Part shown: positions 23,730-35,042 of the stretch, piece after piece | How positions within the stretch are numbered: the stretch's first letter is position 1 | Layout: each line of letters starts with the position of its first letter | Assembly: GCA_009809945.1 (NCBI GenBank) | Contig: WTPW01000013.1 | Coordinates: 188,406-252,405, forward strand | Source: Gigaspora margarita | Lineage: Eukaryota > Glomeromycota > Glomeromycetes > Diversisporales > Gigasporaceae | Direction of reading: 5' to 3' | Length of the DNA: 64,000 bases | Notes under the pieces: generated by a model | Told to the model about the DNA's origin: nothing | The model's database searches: none | Seen by the model: only the letters and a program-made list of their open reading frames with translations | Translations under genes and position numbers: made by a program

Positions 23730-25680
23730 ATTTGTGAGTAAAAATAAATGATGAATACAAGAAGAAGAATACAAAAAGTTATTTTTCTTTAACGTCAGTC
23801 ACTTAAGACAAACCTTAATTATGGTACATATAGTCTGTGGTTCTATAGCGTACCAATTAATTTGTACGTAATTTATTTGTTACACTAGACCATGATTCAA
23901 TGTTCCTCAGTGATAAATATTTATACTTATCTGAAATGATATATGAAATAAGGTAGCTGCGCGACGCTGTCACGCAAAACCAGGAACGGGAAAATTATTT
24001 AGGGATGGGTATAGTCTGGGTTATTAATATAGTAATTAGTTAGTTTGATATATACTATGAATATTGTTGTTTACCTATCATACATTTATAATATACATAT
24101 TTTTTTTTGAATGAAACTTGTATTTTTTTAGCATGTACGTACGTACATGCTTTGTTACAAATCTTTTTTTTTTGTCAGTTGACAGAGTTTACAGATCGAA
24201 AAGATAACTTCAGGAATATGCAAAATTGTTTTTTAAAATTTTTTTTTCATAATTACATTTACGATATCATGTGCGAGCACGCACTGAGTCATTACGATTA
24301 ACTAACATATATGAAAAAATCCTGTACGCATGCAAATTATTAGTGGAGCGTAGTCAAATACTAAATAACCAATTTCAAAATATTAGATACGTTTATTTGA
24401 AAAATTTTTCTTTACATAATTTATTATAAATCATTAACTATAGTCTATCTACTTCTTGATCTAATTGACAACCAACGCGCATTATTAACGTATTACATAA
24501 ATAATATAATATTATGACGCGGCATAAACAGTAAAGTAATATTATTAACACTTTTAACATTATTCTGCACCGTCATCTATTAAATCAATAATAAATTAAA
24601 TGAAAACGTTTATTGCTTTATTATTATAAACATTGACTTTTCGCTACGTTAATGTAATCGTGGTACTGTCACAGTTAAAATTTTTAACCCGTGACTTAAC
24701 TGCAAATCGGTAATACCAGAAGACTCCAGTGATCAAAGCCATCCGAAATTACAAGGCATTTGGTTGTGGCGGAGGCTTGGAGGTAATATTTGTTGTTTGT
24801 ATACAATGGGCGGAGGGACAGGTTATTGTTGTCCATAAATTGTTGGATAAACTAGTAATTGTTGATCCCTGGCACCGGTAAGCCATGAGTTATCGTCATC
24901 ATGGCTTATATGAATGGCGTAGAGAGGCTTTAATTATTTTGGAGCATTAATGCTCGCGGGCCAGAAGCACGAATGCTCGAAGCCTTAAGGGCATAGAGTA
25001 TCGTGAGAAATACATTGCGCAGTAACTTATAGTAAATTAAAATGTATTTAAAGCCTGAGTTTTCGCGCTACTACGAGGAGATTAGATAATGTCTCAGGAT
25101 ATGATTTAGATTAGAATGACTTGATTAAATAGTTTTAATAATAATCGGGTTTTAGTTTAGTTTTATTTTATTTTTATTATTTTATCTTTATATTATTTTA
25201 GTGTAGTCTTTATTAATATTATTATAATAAATTACCCCCCCCCGATGCTTAATAAATTACATCATATACGTCTTATTTAAATCAATCACGTAGATTGATC
25301 AAGTTAAATTATAACCCCGATCAAGATTAATATATTCACGTTACATCATAAACCCGTGTACCATTGTTATAAATTTAAACCTAAGTGAATCATCGGAGCT
25401 AAATTGGACCGATATCCATCATTGCTCTCCCAACCGATGGTCACAGTACAATACACTTTAATGCAAATCGAAACGTCAATCACTAATTAACAAATGATTG
25501 CGCAAAACGTGACATGATCACACATTGGCTACGCTTACGCTGGTCAAACTTTTCATAACACCAATTATTAAATGCAAACAAGTGGCTAAACAACTAAAAT
25601 TTACCACGATTTAGTCACAATGGTAACACTTTAAATGGCTTATTCAATTAAAAGCAAACCCGAAATTATCCGAGTTTACA
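23730..25680. other. Intergenic, no supported gene
   Basis: The normal-CpG region upstream of the BTB-LRR gene. At 24950-24710 the minus strand reads pieces such as GARDQQLLVYPTIYGQQ and PVPPPIVYKQQILPP around a stop. This looks like a remnant of a proline/glutamine-rich exon, but I cannot name it. Inverted words surround it (aagccatgag with catggctta; gagcattaatgctc). A C-run of ten lies near 25235. Confidence 0.3.
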
Positions 25681-25689
25681 TATTTAGAA

Positions 25690-26222
25690 ATCATAGCCAA
25701 CTGTGGCAACCAACCAAATGCAAGATTTTGTGGACGCACATCCTCGAACAGTTTGGTAAACCATGCTCTCCGTTTTCACTTACGGAAAACTCCGTTCCTG
25801 GTATGGACATTGACAGTATAATAGCAACTCACCAGACCTCTGACCACGTGTTTTTGCTGTTATTCTGCAAATACTCATGTACCCGTCAATCATGCCAGAT
25901 AACAAGAAATTACTTGCAGTTACTGTATTGATAAAGTATAGAAAATTTATAAGAATAATGTGCTTGACCTAGTTAACCACGAATATGCTTCCTAACAATT
26001 AATCCTTATGAAAAATTACACACAGAAGTAAATTAATTATGGAATATGACCCAAATAATTTGCTCGTAATTAATTTCATGGATAACATATTAGATATATA
26101 TACCAGAAACGGGGCTTTCCATAAGTGAAAACGGAGAGTATGGTTTACATAAATGTTCCAATGACAAAATCTAGAATGCCTACCAAAGTATAGGTGTCTA
26201 TCTGTGTAGAACAGGTACCACT
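25690..26222. repeat. Inverted repeat of about 110 bp with a 300-bp spacer
   Basis: The left arm (about 25690-25806) contains aaaccatgctctccgttttc, and the right arm (about 26102-26220) contains its complement gaaaacggagagtatggttt. Homology extends outward past tttggta and inward to cgttcctggta. Both arms read similar protein in one frame (CSPFSLTENSVPG versus YSPFSLMESPVSG), so the sequence may be a duplicated exon piece. Function is unknown. Confidence 0.5.
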
Positions 26223-26239
26223 CTATCAAGTTTTCTGTG

Positions 26240-26350
26240 AGGATACCTGCCTTATGAGTAGGTTTGCACCAACCACTGATCTTTATGGCTCTGGAGTAAT
26301 TGTATCAGAGATGCTAACCGGGTAAAAATCTTTTGGTGATCATCAATATT
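26240..26350 (+). pseudogene. Protein kinase C-lobe fragment
   Basis: A short frame reads TTDLYGSGVIVSEMLTG, then after a stop KSFGDH. This is the kinase subdomain IX pattern D-[IL]-Y-S-x-G-V-x-x-x-E-[ML]-x-x-G-x-x-x-F. The stop codon within it and the absence of the rest of a catalytic domain mark it as a scrap. It is too short to place in a subfamily. Confidence 0.4.
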
Positions 26351-26807
26351 GATGATAAAATTGCCTAACTTGTCTAGACTCCTGAATTGTTTAATGCAAT
26401 GCATAAATTCTAATGTTAATAAAATTTATTAATAACTTGAAAATAGAATTACAACATGAAGGGTTCAAAATGATGCAAATGAAGCTATAATGTAAATCGA
26501 TTATAACGTCATCATGTCTTTGAACTCAGCCAATCAGATCACTAAAAGCTGGTAGACACTATTTTTAAGGATGTCATGTAACTATACTCACTTTAGTAAA
26601 TTGACTTATCGGAGTTTCTAACTGTTTATGGAAGGTTATCGGTTTTGACAGGATCGATTTTGGGAGGGCCGACAGTATATTATATTTAAAATGAATATTG
26701 ATACGCACATTATTGTCTTTTCTATATGATAAACAAACTCTTTTGTTTGAGAACCATATTTTATCTGAAAACTGATTACAACGAATTTAAGAAATTTAAG
26801 TATTTTG

Positions 26808-27924
26808 AGGACCCCTGAATACTAATGTTATATATATATATAACCTTTGTCTTTAAACTTTATATAAGTGTACACTTAAATTTTATTATAAAATGTACAG
26901 AAACATTAAAGCAATAGTTTAAGTGTACGATATACCTTTAAATAATAATTTTAAATTTATAATTAAGTGTACAACATAGTTTTAATTAAAATAAATTAAT
27001 GTACGACGAAGATATAATAAATGTTTAAAATTAAATTATTTTAAAAAGAGTAAAAGTTAATAAATTATATTTATGTTTTAAAAATTCTAGTAATTGAAAT
27101 TGGTAATATTCAATTTTATACAATGTTGTAATCCACAAAAGTTTTATCTTTTTGTGAAGCAACAATAATATGTTACTAATTTGAAATTAGATTTCAAATC
27201 ATTATTGCATTTGTATAACTTATTAAATGTTAGTCAAAATTCGAGATATAAACTTGATAATCACACTTTTTGCAAAATCTTCATAACATGTTAATGTGTT
27301 AGCACATATGCATATTAAAGTGTTTGGTTTAGCAGTATCATTATTAATAGCACATAGCATGTTAAATAGCATGTTAATGTGCTAGATAACACATTAATGT
27401 ATCATATATTAAATCAAAATGTATATAAATGAATGAATTTGACTTCAATAAAAGAGATACATATAGAAAAGTTTCTTTGATTTTACTTAAGAAAAATAAG
27501 GAAGTATTTAGTATAGTGCTAAAGAGAAATTTATTCTTAGCATATATATTCTCCCTACAGTATATACCAATCATTGCAATACTTAAGTAAACAATATTGA
27601 TGTTGTTCTAGAATCAATTTAGAGACAGGTATATAAAGTTGATACTGAATTATGCACAATAAATAAATATTGCTACTATTATTAATGTTACTAGTTTTTA
27701 TTAGGTTTTGTATGTTATGCATATTGTTTTTATATATTATGTACAACAAACTATTCTTGTACAATAAGTAACTGTACGACATTTCTATTTTGACATTATT
27801 AATTAAGTGTACATCAAAGGTTGAGTTAAGTTGTTATTAAAAAAAATAAGATTTGTGTAACTGTACGATAAACATTTTAGTCTAAGTGTACTACAAACGT
27901 TTTATGCATATATTCAGGGGTCCT
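26808..27924. mobile_element. hAT-type non-autonomous element, 1117 bp
   Basis: Ends aggacccctgaata and tattcaggggtcct are perfect 14-bp inverted repeats. The exact 8-bp duplication gtattttg lies at 26800-26807 and 27925-27932. The subterminal regions repeat taagtgtac and gtacactta on both sides. The middle (27100-27780) is AT-rich with no recognisable transposase. The terminus aggacccc is shared with the element at 47311-47834. Confidence 0.9.
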
Positions 27925-27936
27925 GTATTTTGACGA

Positions 27937-28081
27937 GACTATGAAATGCGTCATTTATTACAGTATATATATACATATATGTGATATTCTTATTGTGAAA
28001 TAATATGGATAAGAGTTAGACGTTATCTATATGATTTTTTTTTAAAAAAAAAAATAGTAAATGACGACGCACTTCATAGTC
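27937..28081. mobile_element. Small inverted-repeat element, 145 bp
   Basis: Ends gactatgaaatgcgtc and gacgcacttcatagtc pair over about 26 bp, with a short (TA)n interior. No target duplication was identified. It lies directly beside the 26.8-kb hAT element. Confidence 0.5.
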
Positions 28082-28519
28082 TAATCAAATCTCAAATTTC
28101 ACAAATTCGCCGAAATGTGTATAAATTTCAATTTGTTTATTAGAGTATATATTATTTTGTATGTATAAAAATTTTATAAGAAACTTGAGAAAGCAAAGAA
28201 TAATTTAATGCTGGGACTGCCTATGATCCCGTACTTCCCCTTTTAGATAACATCATATATTTTATTTCGCTATTTCTTATTTATTTATACTGTATATAAA
28301 ATCAATAAAATTTTACTCACTTTGGGTTTTTAGCATTGATATTAATTTGATCATTTCTTGAACGTGTACGTGAATAAATAAAAAGTGTTTGTTACCAACA
28401 TTTGGCGTTATGTTTCAATCGTTGTGGAACACGAATGAGCTGTAATATGGGATAATATGGATAATATGGAATAAAGTGTGTAAATAAATTAGAATAATGC
28501 CCCGAATTAACTAAATTTG

Positions 28520-29372
28520 GGGGTCGTCTAAAGCCATGTACCCACGTGACATTTTTGTGTAAATCAACCAACCGGAATCGCGAAATTTTGTTTACACGGA
28601 TCAGCCCAAAGAAGACGAAAAACAAAAAAAAACGCAAGAACATAAAAACGGTAGTCCAAACCTGTCTTGAGCGATTAATAAAAAATGTCGGGAAGGCGAT
28701 TTTACCTATATGTTACCCTAACCCAAACCCACTCTAATCTAAACAGGCCCTAACCAGTGTTCGAAATTAGTGTTCTCAGAGTTCTCATGAGAACACTATT
28801 TTAAATTTGTGCACAGTAAAAATTTTTTACTGTTCTCTATTAAAATTTTTTTGAGAACAGTAAAATAAAAATAGCGTTCTCATAAGTAGTAATTAATAAT
28901 TACATAATATTGTTATACCATATTAGAAATAAATAAATACAACTTATTGTAATCATTTATTATCAAAATTATTTAGTTGAACTTAAATATAATTACTATA
29001 GCATAGATGAAAAAATATGCTTTAACGTATTTTCATATATAGATATGTTAATAGAAATTAAGTTAAATTTTATATTTAACCTTTACCATTTATGGCTTAA
29101 AGGTAATATTATAACATTAGTTAAGAGCTAAAAAGATATATATATTTTAATATATGTATGGCATGTGATATATATATATATATATATATATATTATTTTT
29201 TTTTTTTTAGTGACATAAGTGAGAACATAAACATATAGGTTGAGAACACTTATAGCGATTATACTGTTCTCATGAGAACAGCATTTGAGTCTGAAATTTC
29301 GAACACTGGCCCTAACCCTAATTTTAATTAAAATTTCAAAAAATCACGTGGGTACATGGCTTTAGCCATCCC
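28520..29372. mobile_element. Outer MITE carrying a nested hAT MITE
   Basis: The ends share a long inverted repeat, from ggggtcgtctaaagccatg through tacccacgtga on the left and its complement on the right. The flanks are ctaaatttg at 28511-28519 and 29373-29381, an 8- or 9-bp duplication (the boundary base is ambiguous), so the class could be hAT or Mutator-like. Removing the inserted element at 28755-29308 leaves about 290 bp. Confidence 0.75.
28755..29308. mobile_element. hAT-type MITE with GTTCTCATGAGAAC words, 554 bp
   Basis: Ends cagtgttcgaaatt and aatttcgaacactg are perfect 14-bp inverted repeats. The exact 8-bp duplication gccctaac lies at 28747-28754 and 29309-29316. The subterminal words gttctcatgagaacac, ttgagaacag and gagaacac recur. 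A (TA)n run sits at about 29167-29194. It is inserted inside the 28520-29372 element. Confidence 0.92.
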
Positions 29373-29569
29373 CTAAATTTGGACAAATTTTGAAATTATA
29401 TCCCTGCATGATATTTTGCGACAATAAAGTAAAATTGCTACGTGTTATAAGATATAAATGAAAAGGCAAGATACTAAGAAGCATAGCCAATACTGTACTT
29501 ATTTGTTCCGGTAACACAAACCCAAAAAGGAAATTAAATTTTATAAGTGCGTAAAGATAGGTGTTAGGG

Positions 29570-29607
29570 ACGTGTCAGATATTAGCTGAGATCAGTTTAC
29601 TATAGAG

Positions 29608-29646
<39 letters not shown>

Positions 29647-29753
29647 TCCTGAGAAATTTAGTTATTATGATTGGTTATATGTGTACATTTTGACCTGGGA
29701 TTTTGTCTACCTCCCCCCTACCCTACGATATCAGCTGATATCTGACACTTCCT
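29570..29753. mobile_element. Small MITE containing a 36-base C tract
   Basis: The ends gtgtcagatattagctgaga and its near complement tatcagctgatatctgacac are inverted repeats. The flanks tgttaggg and ctttaggg are similar (6 of 8). A run of 36 C lies at 29608-29643, with a second C-rich patch near 29711. Confidence 0.55.
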
Positions 29754-29930
29754 TTAGGGTGTTAGTATTAAGGTTTATAGTGATAATTGGTGCTTATAAT
29801 TTCCGTCTAGAGTTTGGTCTACTCCGGTCAAATAATTGACAATTTTGACTGGAATGATAACCTACTAAAACCCCAAAACTAACCTAACTATTAAGAAATG
29901 AACCCCAAAAATTTTTGAAATTTCATATTA

Positions 29931-30172
29931 CAGCTGTCCTCATAAATTCTGGGACAACAGATAAAAATTTGTCCGGCATTAGTTCGGTCGAACCTAATAA
30001 ATTTTGATCTCAGGTATGTAAGCTTTTAATTTCAGGTTTTGTATACAAAAAAATTCTTTTTATATATCGATCATATCCGAAATATACTCAAGATCAAGAG
30101 TTTATCGAATTTGGCCGAATTAATGCCGGCCAAATTTTTTATCTGTTGTCCCAGAATTTATGAGAAAAGTCG
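29931..30172. mobile_element. TA-flanked MITE (Tc1/mariner type), 242 bp
   Basis: The terminal inverted repeats run about 60 bp and include ctcataaattctgggacaac and ccggcattagttcgg with its complement. TA lies at 29929-29930 and 30173-30174. CAG..GTCCTCATAAATTCTGGGACA is typical of Tc1-type ends. It is non-coding. Confidence 0.8.
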
Positions 30173-30463
30173 TAAAATAATTAAAATTTCCAGCTTCGAC
30201 CGCGACACTTATTCGACATCACACAGGGTGGCAACTTATATATACCCGCGAACTAATCAACTGCTAACCCTACTTTAAGTCGGGGAAGTGGCCTGTAGGG
30301 AACTAAATAAATTTCAGGGGATTGTGTGGCAACCAAAAAAAATACAATTATTAGCAATTAAATAATTTTTATATATAAAAAATTATTAGGAATATTTCAG
30401 AACCGCAAAAATTTATTTGGATAACTAAAAATTTGGATAGAATTAAAAAAAGGGTTAATTGTT

Positions 30464-31772
30464 TTGTAACCGTGGTTACAGTAACCGCATCCCAATCAAG
30501 CAAATCAAATACGAAGATCAGGTGTAACGTTACACATTTAAAAAGTCAAAACAAACGTCCATTTTGCCAAAAATTGCTTCTAAATAATTTCGCATATGAA
30601 ACTACCTTTCGGTTTCTATAAAAAAAATTCATTGCTAAATTTTAATGAAAATATAGCCTTCTTTAACCTAAGCCTCATTCTAACCCTAACCTTAATCGCA
30701 CAGTTTTACTCTTATAGAAAATTTGTTTTGATAGTCACGTTACACCTAGTGATAGGCAAATCCCGATTTTTTAAAAATCCCGCGCGGGATCCGCGCGGGA
30801 TTCGCGGGATTCACAGGATCGAGTAGATTCTCTGGATTTTTTACGATTAATAAATATATATACATACATATATGTATATATCATCACGAGGAATGTAATT
30901 TCTCGTTAAAATAAAAACATTTCTTATAAATCTTAAAGCATTGATTACAAATAAAAATGCTTATATAGACTTTACCTACTTTTAAAACATTTGAATCTTA
31001 TAATTATTAAATTCATCAATTCAGATTTGCCTTAATTTTATCAATTTTTTTTAAAATATTATTATATAAATACATATTTAAAATTATAATGGTAACAAAG
31101 CGATCAAATCATAAACGTATAAAAATTTATAAGTAATCAGGTGTATAATCAGGTATAAATGTACTAAAATTTATAGTGATCAAGTACTGTACATACATAC
31201 AAAAATTTATGACTAGGTTATATACATACAAAAATCCATAAACGACTCATAAAAATTCATAATCGAGCTTATAATTTTTGATCAAATAGTCAATAATCAT
31301 CTAAAACACATAAATGATTGGCTCGAATTTATTTAACCTTATCACTCATATGAAATAATCACTGAAATTGGAGATTTTCGCCCATATGGTACACAATATT
31401 CTTGGTGTATTATTTTATGCAAGAAATTAAAAGTCTAGATTCCCACTTTATTAATAATGACAATTTAAAAAATTTATTTCAACGTACAGTTTGCGCATTA
31501 TCACTGTACGTACGTATATATGTGGAACGAGATATAAATAAAAAGTTAATGCGTGCATAATATTTTTAATTGTGTAAGTGCTAATTAGGAATTGGCCCAC
31601 TTATGTTAAAGCAGGCCAGATGTTTTGTTAATGCGGGCCAGATGATATGCTAACGCAGGCCAGATAATCTTAGATTAAAAATCCCGCGCGGGAGTTTTTA
31701 AATCCCGCGGATCCCGCGCGTTGCCCATCACTAGTTACACCTGATCTTAGTTACTGTAACCTACGGTTACAA
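30464..31772. mobile_element. Outer MITE with GTAACC ends, host of a nested hAT MITE
   Basis: Left end ttgtaaccgtggttacagta and the complement of the right end, ttgtaaccgtaggttacagt, are inverted repeats. Further inside, aagatcaggtgtaacgt on the left pairs with acgttacacctgatctt, which is split by the inner element. No clean flanking duplication was found. The subterminal region is itself made of ggttac and gtaacc words. Confidence 0.65.
30747..31733. mobile_element. hAT-type element with ATCCCGCGCGGGAT words, 987 bp
   Basis: Ends tagtgataggcaa and ttgcccatcacta are inverted repeats. The exact 8-bp duplication gttacacc lies at 30739-30746 and 31734-31741. Both ends carry atcccgcgcgggat palindromes (30775-30830, 31680-31720), a striking GC patch in AT-rich DNA. 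The AT-rich middle also has ggccagat tandem words at 31610-31670. There is no transposase. Confidence 0.92.
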
Positions 31773-31893
31773 ATCAAAAAAAATATAAAAATTTAAAAAA
31801 ACTATATTTTGGATTATTTTTGTTTATTGACCAATCAAAAAACATGATTTTAACAGATTTACTATACATCACAATTTTATTCAAAATTGGGTC

Positions 31894-33632
31894 TTAAAAA
31901 AATACAGAACTTACTTCTTTTAAAATATTCAACAAATTTTGTGAATTAGCCAATATTTTAAGCGTAATTACGTATGGTGGTGTACGTGACTGTGTATATT
32001 TATTTTTATCTCTTTTGATATATCGAACACCATCTAACCAGACTGCTAAAAATCTATCACAAGTCTTTTGAATACTATTTAATCTATCAAAAGAAATCCA
32101 CTCAATTACATTTTCATAATATGTGGTTTTAAGTTGAAATTCTATAATACATTCATCGATATCACATTTCCACTCGTCCATCCTTGTGTTGTTTTCTGAG
32201 GGTCGCATGATTGACACCAAACTAATATCGCTTGCAATTTGCACAATTTCCGTATTCATCATTTCTTTTAAATTCATCAAATACCAACATATAATTATTT
32301 GTATTTGTGTTTTGAGTTAATCCGTAAACATTTTTGCCTTCTAATTGAATCCGATTGTTAAACTTATATAAAATTTATAAAGTATTAATATAATTTATAT
32401 AAACACGAGATTAAATTAAAAAATAAATAATATAATCTTACCTTTAATAAATTTTGTGAATTGTCCAATGGTTTAAGTAATTTTGCATGGCGGTGTACGT
32501 GATTGCGTATATTTATATTTATCATAGTCATATTCATCTTTATTTATATATCGTGCACCATCCAACCAGGTTGCTAAAAACTCATCATCAATCTTTTGAA
32601 TATTGTCTAATCTATTAAAAGAAATCCACTCAATTACATATTCATATTTTTTAGCTTTAAATTGAAATTCTTTAATGCACTTATCAATGTCCTTATTCCC
32701 ACTTGTCCATCCTTGTGTTGACTTCAGAGGGTCACATGACTGGCACCAAGCTTCAGATGTGTTATATAGCTTGCAATTTGCACATTCTCCGTAATAATGC
32801 CTCCTTTTATTAAGAAAACTGTCAAATACCAACATGTATTCATTTTTAGTGTTTTGAGTTAAACCATAAATTTTTTTATATTCTAATTGCTAAAAAATAT
32901 ATAATAAAAGTAAGTATGTCAGATAAAAGTTATTATTAATGAATAAACTGCTTACCTCTTCCAAAACATCTAATAAATTTTGTGAACTAGTCAAAATTTT
33001 AAGTGAAATTACACATGGCGGTGTACGTGACTGGATATATCCATCTTTATCTTTTTCGATATATCGTATTCCATCTAACCAGGTAGCTAAAAATCCATTA
33101 ACAATCATTTGAATATTATCTAATCTATTAAAAGAAATCCACTCAATTAATTCTTCATATTTTTTAGCTTTAAGTTGAAAATCTTTAATGCAATCATCAA
33201 CATCTGTATTTCCACTTGTCCATCCTCGTGTTATTTTCTGAGGGTCACATTTTTGACACCAAGCTTTAGATGTGTTAAATCGGTTGCAACCTGCGCATTT
33301 TCCATTCCTATTCTTTCTCTTAGACCCAAATTCATCAACTACCAACATATACTCATTTGTTGTAGCGTCATGAGTTAATCCATATACTTTATGTTCACTA
33401 TGCTTTAATTGTACACATTCTTTAAACTTATTAAATATAAATATGAATTAAATAATGCAACATTGCTGTAGAACAGTATAATAATAAAAATCTTACTTCA
33501 TTTAACATATCTAATAAGTTTGGTGATCTAATTAATGTTTTAAGCTCCACTGCGCATGATGGTGTACGTAGTTGTATCCATTCATATTTATCTTCATTTT
33601 TACATATACCTACATATCGTATTCCATCTAAC
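31894..33632 (-). pseudogene. Array of four kinase N-lobe exons lacking the P-loop
   Basis: Four head-to-tail copies of one exon lie on the minus strand: 33632-33497 (3' part only), 33426-32956, 32889-32442 and 32362-31915. They are separated by introns of 70, 66 and 79 bp with GTAAG donors, all in phase 0. Each full unit starts at kinase strands beta4-beta5 (KIYGLTQNTxxNEYMLVF). It then passes directly into a new N-terminus: CxxC knuckle, WCQxCDP, GWTSGN, FQLKA, EWISFNRLDNIQ, FLATWLDG and the beta3 lysine stretch SLKIL. In the parent family DNIQ is followed by IGEGGFGSVF; here every copy has only about four residues (MIVNG, KIDDE, KTCDR), so the ATP-binding glycine loop is gone. No HRD or DFG segment follows. 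The 33426-32956 exon is fully open. The next has a 2-bp loss near 32488 and the last at least one frameshift. Confidence 0.7.
32956..33426 (-). CDS. Intact unit of the kinase N-lobe array (157 codons)
   Basis: This exon reads without a stop from FKECVQLKHSEHKVYGLTHD to LLDVLEE, 471 bp, phase 0 at both ends. The acceptor is AATAAG and the donor GTAAGC. The CxxC pair (CAGC) and the second pair in WCQKCD could bind zinc. The lysine equivalent to the kinase beta3 residue is kept (ISLKIL) but the glycine loop is missing, so ATP binding is unlikely. With its neighbours damaged, a whole functional protein is doubtful; transcription of this exon alone is possible. Confidence 0.5.
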
Positions 33633-33720
33633 TAGTGATTTGAACCGGGAACAAAATCATTAATCGGTTACCCTAACTTAGGTAAACATATAAAGTGATT
33701 ATTAATAGGTTCCTTGCTCT
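33633..33720. mobile_element. hAT-type end cutting the kinase array
   Basis: Begins tagtgatttgaacc immediately after catctaac (33625-33632), the complement of gttagatg in the WLDG codons. The following words aatcggttaccc resemble those of the element at 51339. The opposite end is not visible; other repeats take over at about 33720. Confidence 0.6.
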
Positions 33721-33970
33721 TCAAACTATTCGAATTAATTTATTAGTGAATTAATTGTCGGTGATTAAGTGTCGGTGAATTACAGCAGATTTGAAAATTA
33801 GTGGGACGCTGAAAATTTTGCTTGATCGAAGATAGTGACGTGGTTTCCGAAGAGTTAGATGATTCATAAGATGAATACGAAAAGGTTTCGGAAACCAAGC
33901 AAAATTTTCAAGTGTCCCAGTAAAATAAACATGTCGGTAATATGAACACGTCGGTGAATTAATTATCGGT
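33721..33970. repeat. Inverted repeat pair with GTCGGTGAATTAAT words
   Basis: A left arm with gaaaattagtgggacgctga and aaaattttgcttgatcg pairs with a right arm ccaagcaaaattttcaagtg followed by tcccagtaa. The hinge is tttccgaa...ttcggaaa. gtcggtgaattaatt words flank both arms. The right arm equals bases 1-40 of this window. It resembles the word structure of the Mutator-like MITE at 40442. Confidence 0.55.
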
Positions 33971-34216
33971 AAGGCCGTTTGAAGTTGATTTTTCGGTTAA
34001 CATTAACCCCCAGCTGAAGCCTCCCCCGAAAAACGAACAGCCAATCAAAACGTTGGATGACTCTCGCCAGTCACCTGATTTATATCAACCAATGAAATTG
34101 CCCACCTTTGTTAATTTTTATATGTTCGTTTCATATGTTCGTTTCATTTTACCCCCTCCCCCCTCTCGAGAGTCCTGGAAAAGTGATCTTAGCCGAAGAA
34201 TCAACTTCAAAAGGAC
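33971..34216. mobile_element. MITE, about 246 bp, TIR with gaagttgatttttcgg
   Basis: The left end aaggccgtttgaagttgatt pairs with the right end gaatcaacttcaaaaggact. The terminus resembles that of the element at 51913-52274. No target duplication was resolved. Confidence 0.55.
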
Positions 34217-34299
34217 TAATTTAAATGGTTAACATGTCAGTTCAGTGAATTGATGTCGTTGAAGTATGAAGTATATGTCTGTGAAGCGAGGAGGAACTC

Positions 34300-34592
34300 T
34301 ATTTTGACAAACTTTTTTTTTTTTTTAGATCACAATTGTGCCAATTGTTCGATATTTTTGACATTCATTTTTTCCGCTATTCTCATCCGGTGTCACTCAA
34401 AGGAGATCTTAATCTCCCGCAGTTGTCCGATAGGATTGACGGAAAAATATGACAATTGAACCAATTTTTTGATTCCTTGTGCAAAATGAAAAATTAACCT
34501 TACATAATCTTAGATGTGAATATTATTCTATGATTTATAGTAAATTAAAAAAAAAAAAATCCGACCGACCGACCCAAGTTTTCAGATTCCAT
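34300..34592 (-). repeat. Inverted copy of the 51.95-52.20 kb MITE interior
   Basis: Reading the minus strand gives the order seen at 51960-52200: gggtcggtcggtcgg, T-run, aatttactataaatca, acatctaag, tttttccgtcaatcc, cggatgagaatagcgg, gaacaattggcacaattg. Neither terminus of that element is recognisable here, so this copy is internal or truncated. Confidence 0.6.
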
Positions 34593-34782
34593 GTTATCGA
34601 AACTTTTTTTTTTATTAATTACATAATCTAAAGCTCAATTGAAGTAAAATCTTTGAACCGCAGGTCTTTTTAATTATCAGATGTGTATAGGTATTGAAAT
34701 TATTCATACCAATTTAAATTTTCAGGTTTCTGAAATAAAGCAGTTTGTATGAGCTTCTTACCTAGGATTTTTATGATTTTTA

Positions 34783-35018
34783 CAGGGCTGTCCCCAAATT
34801 TCCGGGTCGGATGCGTCGGATATAGGCCGGCGTTTAGCCCTACTTGTTAGCAGGTTCTATAGCAAAATTATCAGCTGGTATTTTTTACTTAATGAATGGA
34901 TATGATTTATTAGTAAAATTTTTATGATCTTGGGGCAAAATTGATCAATTCCGATTCAGTCGACCATGATTCCGATGCATTCCGACGTATCCCGACCCGG
35001 AATTTCGGGACTCCTCTG
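34783..35018. mobile_element. TA-flanked MITE, cluster copy 1 (236 bp)
   Basis: Ends cagggctgtccccaaatttc and gaatttcgggactcctctg, flanked by TA (34781-34782, 35019-35020). The interior reads gttagcaggttctatagcaa and cttggggcaaaattgatcaa, shared with the two following copies. Confidence 0.85.
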
Positions 35019-35042
35019 TATGAGTTGATTTTCATGAATTTA

